DNA from: Bradysia coprophila
Taxonomy: Eukaryota > Arthropoda > Insecta > Diptera > Sciaridae
NCBI RefSeq assembly: GCF_014529535.1
Contig: NW_023503376.1
Span: forward strand, 3,563,608-3,627,607
Direction: 5' to 3'
DNA length: 64,000 nucleotides
Part shown: one piece after another, positions 56,080-64,000 of the stretch
Layout: the number at the start of each line of letters is the position of its first letter
Numbering within the stretch: the stretch's first letter is position 1
The notes under the pieces: model-generated
What the model was told of the DNA's origin: nothing
The model's input: only the letters and a program-made list of their open reading frames with translations
Databases searched by the model: none
Program-made: the position numbers and the translations under genes

Positions 56080-59000
56080 TGTGATGTCAAAATTCACACA
56101 TGAGCCGATCGATCACCGTTTGGAAACCGACTTCTATCAATATTCTATGAGAATGTTGATGGTATATCCGACAATAAATGTGCTGACCTGATTGCCACTT
56201 CTACCACTGCTGACTACGACGTTATCACCTACACTGAAACATGGCTCACGGATGACGTAAGTGATTTTGAATTTATGAGCGACCGATACATCGTATTCCG
56301 TAAAGACAGATCCGAATCAACGATTAATGCCACCAGAGGTGGTGGTGTGCTAATTGCTGTTCGGAATAGCATACAATGCACAGAATTTTCCATCCCCGAA
56401 ATGAATGGTTTAGAATCAGTCTGCGTACGGATTTCGCTGCCATCAGGGTATATATACATATATTCGCTATACATTCAGCCGACGGCTGATATATCAATAT
56501 ATCGATCACACGTTGCTGCCATAGCTGCCATTAAAAGAATCCTGACACGTTCCGACACGCTCCAAATTTTCGGTGACCTTAACCTGTTTGGTGTTAAATG
56601 GCATGATAATGATGACGGCTTCGACTACATTCCTGTGATTGGTGAATCCATGTGTGCAAGGTCCATCATTGCACGTGAAGTGACGTCAGCGCTATCCGAT
56701 AATGGATTATTTCAAATGTCGTCATTCGTCAACGTAAGTGGTAACATCCTCGACACGGTATATACTGATAATCCCGAGCTGTGTGTGGTCAACCGCGCAG
56801 ACTTTCTGATGCTTTCCTCATCGAAGAGTGACAAGTACCATGTTCCAATCGCATGCACTGTTGAATGTTGTCCGACTGTTGCTAATATCTCTTCCGACGA
56901 GTCCAACGTGATGTTCTGCTTCAGGAAAGCCAACTATGACGATATAAACCGTTATCTGTCCGACGTTGTCCTACTTCAGCACAGTGCACCGGATGTAAAC
57001 GAGTCAATTACAACGTTGTACACCAATATATACGATGTCTTCGAGAAATTCATCCCACTCGCCACAATTCGCTCGTCTCGCAATCCCAAATGGTACACCA
57101 AGGAACTTCTACACCGGAAAAACGTGAGGAACAAAGAGTTTAGGAAACTAAGTGCAAAACGAAAGCATCAGCTGCTGAATGTTATCCCGACAATTTTGGA
57201 TGATAGATTGTTTCTGCAAGCAAAACACGAATATGAAGTCTTGAGGACAAAATTGCACAGTGATTTCATACGTGAAAAGTCTTCCTGTATCAAAACAGAT
57301 CCGAAATCTTTTTGGCGTCACATCAATGCAAAACGCAAATCAAACAATCTACCTGCAGTTGTTGAGCTGAATGGGAAGAAAGCATCAACAGACTCGGAGA
57401 AAGCAAATCTTTTCGCCGAATATTTCCAAAGTGTCTACGCTACCGAGCCCGACGATCCATCGCTACTCGACTTCATAAACACAAGAAACGATCACGATTG
57501 CTATGATGTCACTGCTCCGACGGAACTTGTACACTTTGTTTTGCGCGGCATGGACATAAGCAAAGGCAGTGGACATGATGGAGTCTCCTCGTTCTTCTTA
57601 CGTGAATGTGCCGACTATTTGGCCGAACCATTAAGCATCGTTTACACGCAATCACTAGTCGACAAATGCTATCCTGATGCGTTTAAGATTGGGCAATTGA
57701 CTCCAGTTTACAAGTCTGGCCGGAAAACTGACGTGAAGAACTACAGAGGAGTAAATGTGATGCCGAATTTAGCCAAAGTGTTCGAGCGAGTTGTTTTCAT
57801 GCAGCTGAAACTCATAATTCCTCGTAACATCAAGACATCCCAGCATGCATTCCTCTCCAACCGAAATATTGAATCGAATTTGATGGAGCCTAGTGTCGCT
57901 ACCCACGAAGCCTTCGAAGTAAATGCTCAACTCGACACGTACAACGTCGACATATTTAAAGCGTTCGACAAGGTTAGAGCGATGAAACTGATCCGTAAAA
58001 TGCCAACGTTCCCGATTTCGAACTCTGTTTTACTTTGGTTCGTATCGTATCTACTGTCCAGAGTTCAATACGTGATCATTGGTAGAGACAAATCAGCTGT
58101 GTTTGTGGTGCTCTCTGGCGTCGGACAAGGATCCATTTTGGGCGTAATAATGTTCCTTATGTTCTTCAACGATTCCGATGTGGACATGGCTGGCATATTA
58201 TGTCTCAACTTCGCCGATGATAAAAAAGATTGCCTCAATCATCAGAACGCAGGAAGATGCGACCCGACTACAAACAGCAATCCACCGATTCTTCGAATGG
58301 TGTCGTGACAATGGCCTTGAAATCAACTGCTCGAAATCAAAGATCATCACATACACGTTGAAGTCCAATCCGTTAATCTTTGATTACGTCTTGGATGGCG
58401 AACCGATCGAGCGAACCACTAGCACTACCGATCTTGGCCTTTTGATGAATACGAAAATGAGCTTCAACTCTCACTATGAATATGTGAGCAACAAATCGAA
58501 ATCAGTATTGAACTTCGTGATGCGGCAAAGACGTTTTTTGGACGATGATGCCATCAAGATTGTGTATAAGGCATTAGTACGATCTAATCTGGAGTTCGCA
58601 TCATGTGTTTGGTCACCGAATTGTGTAACTCATCGGAGCACGATTGAAAGCACACAGAAGCGATTCGTGATGTTTTTGAACGGAGATCATCTCAACCGGT
58701 CGAGCAATGACTACGTGCTCAGTCCGTACGTCGAAAGGTGTGCAAAGTTCAATCTGCAATCTCTGGCCAGACGAAGAACGAACGCATGCATTTGGTTCAT
58801 CCACTCACTGATCATCGGTAAGATCCATTCACCTGTGCTTCGCTCCCGTATAACATTCAACTTGAGGTCAACGAGACACAATGGTATTATCTGGATCAGA
58901 TCATGCAGAACACAACGCTCGTACCATTCGCCATTCAATGATGTCTGCCGTATGTTCAATGCTGTGTCCGATGTTATCGATCCAACGTTACCGCATAACC

Positions 59001-59280
59001 AATTCCGAAATGAGCTTCTACGTGTTCCCGATTCAGTGCTGAGCCAGTTCTTATTATTGTGATATTTTTTTCCTTTCTTTTCCCTATTTTCTACTTTTAA
59101 CTTTGACACGACGATCTTAATTTGTGATATTATCGACGACCTATTTATTATCAGTGATTCCTTTATGTTATTGTACCTTTTATGTTAATTTATTTGCTAC
59201 CTAGTCCTACCTGTGATACCTAAGTTAAGTCCGCTTGTATTAAGTCGACTGAAAATGAACAATAAATGAATGAATGAATG
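56080..59280 (+). mobile_element. CR1/L2-like LINE, 5'-truncated, one frameshift
   Basis: The frame at 56275-58308 begins within an APE-type endonuclease (VITYTETWLTDDVSD, RGGGVLIAVRNS, FGDLNLFGVKWHD, SDKYHVPI) and runs through the RT (GQLTPVYKSGRKTDVKNYRG, DIFKAFDKV, SGVGQGSILG, NFADD). At about 58230 the frame slips in GATAAAAAAGATT; the next frame (58178-59062) carries on with WCRDNGLEINCSKSKI, LGLLMNTKMSF, RSNLEFASCVWSPN and ends VPDSVLSQFLLL. The RT box reads FADD and lacks the usual aromatic-A-D-D-T follow-on, which the slip distorts. The 3' end is a (TGAA)n tail at about 59265-59281, as in L2/CR1-group LINEs. The 5' end is cut near 56080. Little decay overall, so a recent insertion. 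Confidence 0.85.
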
Positions 59281-59428
59281 AAACCCAGACACGATTCGAA
59301 TAAAAAAAAACATTTTTTCATCGTAACAGTAAAGTGTTGAACATGATTCAAGGTTGTGTATCACATGAAATTTTGGAGTAAATTTTCGATAAAATTATTT
59401 TAAAAAAAATTAAGCTAAGCCAACCGAG

Positions 59429-62400
59429 TCAACCAAGTTCGAATCCCAGCACGTCCTCCAAACTGTATCCGAACAGTCGAAAATCATCTTCGTACAATTT
59501 GTATAAACTTCGAGTGACGCTCACCGGTATTTGACCGAAATACTGTTGTAGTCGTTCGCTCGTTCCCGACGTTCGTTGACTAGCAGGAAAAGTAAGATTG
59601 TCGGTGCCAGCCAAATGTAATGCCAATGCGCTGTCATCGATGAGTGTTTCGTATTTGCCTGTTGTGGAGGATAGGACCATAGGTCAATACTTGGCCCGAA
59701 AATGTCGACAAAGTTCATTCAACTCACCAATCACATTGTATTTGAGTGCACACGGATGGCATAATTTATGTACAGGTTCCCAGTGCTCGTTGAACGAATT
59801 GTTCGTTTGGTAGTTCATGCTAAGCTCCGGTGTCAGCAAATATTGTATGAATTCCAAAAATGTAACGTCATGACCGCGTACCAACGATTCGGTGGCTGCA
59901 TTCGGTCGAAACGATTTTATTATTTGCTTACCGATGCCTATACATGCAAACGCATACGTAAAATTTGATGAGACTGCCGGAAAGCATTTTTTTTTTCGTC
60001 ATAAAACTTACGAGTCTGGAAGTATCGTGCACTCGGCATATCACCTTCCAATTTATTGCGATACGCCGACAGCAACCGTTCGAACGGATGGCGTGCAATT
60101 ATGAATCGGGTGTATTCGGTTAAAACAATTTGCTGCTGTTCGGATGTTAGAGAGTTGAATTTCAAAAATCGTCCCGGTTGATGGGCTTGTGATGCTAGTA
60201 TTTGCAGCGGATCGGTTTCATTCGATTGGCCTGTCATAAGCATCAGCATTCTCTTCCAATTTGTGCAGGCTACCTGGAATACATAAAGGCAGAGATTGTT
60301 TATCGAGTTTGGGGCGGAAGAGTTTGTATTGAAATCATGGGCGCGCGTTAGCATAGCACCCGTGACGCAAGTCCTATCACTAGAAAAAATTTGTCGTAGA
60401 CTGCAGAACCATATATACAGCAAATATTGAAGTTCTACAATTCAAATACAAATGACTCCAAATTACCATTAAAAAAAACTAGGCGTCCGTACGAGTTCAA
60501 CGAGCTATCACACGTTCTTGCAGCTTAAAATTTGGCCACGCAAAAAATCTTCCAAGAAGCCCCATTTCCATACATTTTGGTCAATTTCAGTACTTTAAAC
60601 GAAATGAAAAAATCCTACGTTACTTTGTTAGTCCGTCCGTCCGTCCTTCCGTCCGTGTTTCCTATCTTCTAAAGTCTTCTTTAGATTTGGTTGAAATTTT
60701 GGGAGTAGATTGTAGTCGTCATTCTAAGACATTCCAGAAAAAAAAATTGGTGGGAACCGGCCTCGTTTCGGAGCTAGGGATCCTCGAAGTTCCCATATAG
60801 GCCCCATATAAGAACATCTTTAAGTGTGTGTGTGTGAGTATGGTAAAACTTTGTTCGCTTTTGATAAGCTCTGCTCGCCTCAATTTTTTTTCCTAAATTT
60901 AGTATTTTTTAAATTTTTCAATTTTTTTTAAATTTTTCAATTTTTTTTAAATTTTTCAATTTTTAGACCCGTACGAAGTACTGGGGTCTTATAGGTTTAC
61001 GCATACGTTTGTAACACGTCGAATTGGACTCCCTGAGTAAGGGGAAACCTATTGTGGTTGTCTAGAGATGCCAAATCCGCGAAAAAAAAATGTCCGTCTG
61101 TCCGTCTGTCTGTCCGTCTGTCTGTCTGCACGATAACTTGAGTAAAACGCATCCAATTTTGAAAATTCTTTTTTTTCCCGTTTGGTAATGTCAAAAGACA
61201 GGCTAAGTTCGAAGATGAGTGATTTTGGATCGACCCCTCCCGAGCTGTGGCCCAATAAGTGCTTTACGGTTTTTCGAAGATATCTCCGGACATTCAAACG
61301 TTACACTTGTAACTGATACGTCAAATAAAAGGTATTTACAATACCGATCGACAAAAAAAAAGTTTATGGAAATCGGATGACCGACTCGTGAGTTAGACCC
61401 CTTGGTGTGGAACAGGCACAGGGCGGCAAGCAGTTTTTGCTTGTAGGTCGGCCACATTTGAACATATTTCGTCTGTTTTAGCTTTATTAGATAGGTATTG
61501 ACCGTACCAATCAGGGAAAAAAAAGTTTTTGAAATTATGTTCTCCGGAGCGTGAGCTAGGTCTCTTGGAGTGAGCTCTTATCTGGCTACTAGGAAGTACA
61601 GTGAACGTGGTGTATTTTGTCAATATCTCGAGTAAATTTTGACCGAATTTCATGAATTTTTTTTTGTTTGAAAGGTATTAACGAATGTAAAGCGTCGGTA
61701 CTATTTCCGGTCTCCTAACAAAATGGCTGCCGGCGGCCATATTGGATTTTAGTAAAATAGAAATATCTTGGGAAAAATGATGCTTAGAGAGTTTCTGTTA
61801 ACATGGAAATAATTTGTTATGTGTGTGGGGTTTCAGGGATTCCATATACGGACATCTATATATACCTATATACAGCTATATTGAGCTATATACAGGCATA
61901 TAGAGCTATATAATAGCATATTCCTCTGTGAAATGTTTATTTATAGTGAAATATAGTTAAATATAGCGGTATATAGCTGTTTAAATAGGAATTTATGAAA
62001 TTTGTCTTCGTACGGGGCTGTCTATATTGCCTCCGGCAATTTAGTTGTATATGATAACAAGGCAAAGAGTGGATAATGTAAGTGATTTTAAAGGGAGAAT
62101 AGTTTTTCAGCAGAAAAGAAAATGAAGTAAGAGAAATGAAGAGTTTCACATTAAAGGCTTTTGATACGAATAGGTGTTTCGTACGGGTCGGCGTTAGCTA
62201 TGTTTTTTAAATTTTTCAATTTTTTTTAAAATTCTCATTTTTTTTTAAATTTTTCAATTTTTTTTAAATTTTTCAATTTTTTTTTTAATTTTTTATATAT
62301 TTCAAAATTTTTAAAATTTTTCTTTTTCAAAATTTTCAAATTTTGTAACTTTTTCAAATTTTTCAAATTTTTCAAAAAAGAATTTCAAAATTTTCAAATT

Positions 62401-63126
62401 TTTTCAAATTTTTCAAAACTTTTCGAAATTTTTCAAAATTTTCAAATTTTTCAAAAATTTTCAAATTTTTCAAATTTTCCAAAGTTTTAAAATTTTTTAA
62501 ATTTTAATTTTTTTTTAATCTACTAATTCTTCCAAAAGAACTCAAAAACACTCAAAAGAGTAAAAGTGACGCAAGTCCCTGTCCATACTTCCAAAACAAC
62601 TCATATCGCTGGAGGTGACGCATTCTGCGCTTGTACGCAAAAACTGTAACAGCAAAAATTTGACCAAAGAAATTCTAGAAACAAAATTTTACCAAAAAAA
62701 TTTTGCGTCACAAGTGGCAGATGTTGAGGAAAGTACTTTTAAGAAATTTTTTAAAATAGGCAAGAATACGTCCTAATACGTCCGAATCATCTGCCACTTT
62801 GTGACGCAAAATTTTTTTGGTAAAATTTTGTTTCTAGAATTTCTTTGGTCAAATTTTTGCTGTTACAGTTTTTGCGTACAAGCGCAGAATGCGTCACCTC
62901 CAGCGATATCAGTTGTTTTGGAAGTATGCACAGGGACTTGCGTCACTTTTACTCTTTTGAGTGTTTTTGACTGATTGGAGAAGTCTGAAGATTACAAACG
63001 ATAGAAGACTGCGACATTGACCTTCTGTGCAGGTGCATACCGCGCAATTAGAATGTAAGGATTGAGTTTCAACACATTGAATAATTTGTCGCCTCGTCGC
63101 TTCTTTTGGTACGGATGTTTCGACAT
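59429..63126 (-). CDS. carbohydrate sulfotransferase, CHST11/12 (C4ST)-like
   Basis: These Golgi enzymes move sulfate from PAPS to galactosamine-type sugars on chondroitin. Three certain exons: 60273-60012, 59937-59728 and 59658-59429. They give [15 protein letters not shown], the 5'-phosphosulfate-binding motif; [20 protein letters not shown], the 3'-phosphate-binding motif; [33 protein letters not shown]; and [10 protein letters not shown] with DDFRLFGYS near the end. The order matches human CHST11. A likely 5' exon at 63126-63022 reads [20 protein letters not shown] then PAQK and joins in phase to VACTNW, like YCYVPKVACTNW in CHST11; its donor (GTCAAT) is weak, so this exon is tentative. 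The usual N-terminal membrane anchor is not seen and may lie further upstream. The 2.7 kb intron between is nearly all repeat. Confidence 0.75.
60337..62985 (-). mobile_element. composite repeat, copy 2, with nested 1.2 kb element
   Basis: Inverted copy of 20338-22850: GCGCGTTAGCATAGC and GGACTTGCGTCAC-type end, ACGAGTTCAACGAGCTATCAC, AT-rich tract, then the ~440 bp palindrome (62541-62977) with GTGACGCAAGTCCCTG arms. It lacks the 1.1 kb insert of copy 1 and has instead the 1.2 kb element at 60961-62210. Confidence 0.8.
60961..62210 (+). mobile_element. 1.2 kb non-coding element, copy III (inside composite repeat copy 2)
   Basis: Same length and order as copies I and II. It interrupts the AT-rich tract of the composite repeat, which is uninterrupted in composite copy 1 (20785-21160). 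Confidence 0.85.
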
Positions 63127-64000
63127 GTTTTTATTACATTTTATCTCCATACGTAAACATACAGAGCTTCCATCTGCTATCATGATTAAGTTACATTTAA
63201 AACAAATAACTTTTAATCGGCTGACGTTCGTTCTTCCAACAATAAATAAAATTTTTAAAAATAAATTTTCATGTGGGTCAACTAAGTGTTTCAATGTTGC
63301 GCTGCATTATCGAATGTTGATTTAAAAATCCAAGACGTCGTCGATCTGACAAATTGTAAATAATGAAATCAAAACAAAGCAAATTTCATTAAACTATCAC
63401 AATGTGCTGGCTAAACAGCCTAAATCGTGGACTCAATTTAAGTTTTTCAAATTGTTTTGTTTGGGTAATAAATTACTTGGAGCGTAAGTATTACACTACA
63501 CTACTATATAGACAATACAAGCAACACCGATTGTTTGTATAGATATAACCAGCCATCTATTTAACATAATGGAAAGGAGTGAAGGTTAATTTTGCATTCA
63601 TAACACATGACGACCAGACATATGTCTTCTTAATTGTTTCGTATAGGGCTACCTACTTCGACGAATTGTATTTCTTCGATTCAGAAACACAATAGGAAAC
63701 TAGCGCAGAGCGAGAGCTACACAGAAAATTTGTAGAAGTATTTAAAAGGGTCAAAGGGTTCATTCAGTTATGTCCCGTCCTTCTCTCGTAAATCAAATAA
63801 ATCAAACATAAATTCCCCGCAACAGAACCCGACTTCTTTTGCCATTTATAAGAGAAAAAAAATTGTTCAACGAGTCGTTTGTGGGGATCTATAAATTACA
63901 GTGAACTCATTTTCCGTTTTATCATGGGATTTTGTTCGTTCCGTATTATCCATTCGCTCCATCCTATCCATTCGATCCATACTATCCATTCGTTCCACAC
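63127..64000. other. intergenic, right edge of window
   Basis: AT-rich. A promoter-like stretch (TATTTAAAAGGG then TTCAGTTATG near 63740-63770, AATAAA near 63797) is present without a linked gene. The window ends in CCATTCGCTCCAT-type repeats. No supported gene. Confidence 0.4.

Noticed and set aside
60303-60423. N-terminal extension of the sulfotransferase frame ([18 protein letters not shown])
   Set aside because: The same peptide is encoded at 22790-22840 by the composite repeat, so this is intron read-through, not protein.
63600-63840. Possible LTR or promoter near the right edge
   Set aside because: TATA-like, initiator-like and AATAAA words occur in order but no second repeat, primer site or target duplication is visible.

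Overview
The window looks like nuclear DNA of an insect, most likely a lower dipteran. The supports are AT-rich composition, short introns with GT/AG borders, animal housekeeping genes (Sec5, PHF5A, IFT57, Ddx1, a Cep120-like gene, a carbohydrate sulfotransferase), non-LTR retrotransposons and many inverted-repeat elements. The species cannot be fixed from the sequence alone. Gene names rest on recalled family sequences; no search was run.

Layout. 1-5.85 kb: two LINE remnants, then hairpin elements, one holding a ~148 bp tandem array. 5.9-7.6 kb: a single-exon leucine-rich-repeat membrane protein (minus strand). 8.4-19.2 kb: almost pure inverted-repeat DNA, including foldbacks nested in foldbacks, a 1.6 kb palindrome with TTAA at both ends, tRNA-derived modules and a small non-coding copia-type LTR fossil. 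19.8-32.3 kb and 45.9-52.3 kb: two direct copies (A and B) of one segmental duplication carrying a kleisin gene (minus), IFT57 (plus) and PHF5A (minus). 32.3-36.0 kb: the 5' part of a Cep120-like gene (minus), cut by the right edge of copy A and carrying two inverted copies of a 1.2 kb element around exon 2. 36-39.5 kb: small hairpin elements. 39.65-43.0 kb: a five-exon gene for a ~154-residue helical protein. 43.3-44.3 kb: a truncated Ddx1. 44.6-45.0 kb: a copia gag fossil. 52.9-56.0 kb: intact Sec5. 56.1-59.3 kb: a CR1/L2-like LINE. 59.4-63.1 kb: a sulfotransferase whose largest intron is filled by a nested repeat.

How the parts relate. In copy B, IFT57 and PHF5A look complete and converge tail to tail; PHF5A and Sec5 are head to head across about 305 bp. 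In copy A, IFT57 carries a 5 bp frameshifting insertion and PHF5A keeps only its last two exons, while the kleisin keeps its 5' half but has a stop codon late in the gene. In copy B the kleisin has lost its 5' end and middle. So the two duplicates decayed in different places and neither kleisin copy reads as intact.

Most notable: the duplication and its chimeric edge at Cep120/PHF5A; introns made almost wholly of transposon sequence in Cep120 and the sulfotransferase; and the nested palindrome landscape, in which several insertions can be ordered because an empty site is present elsewhere in the same window.
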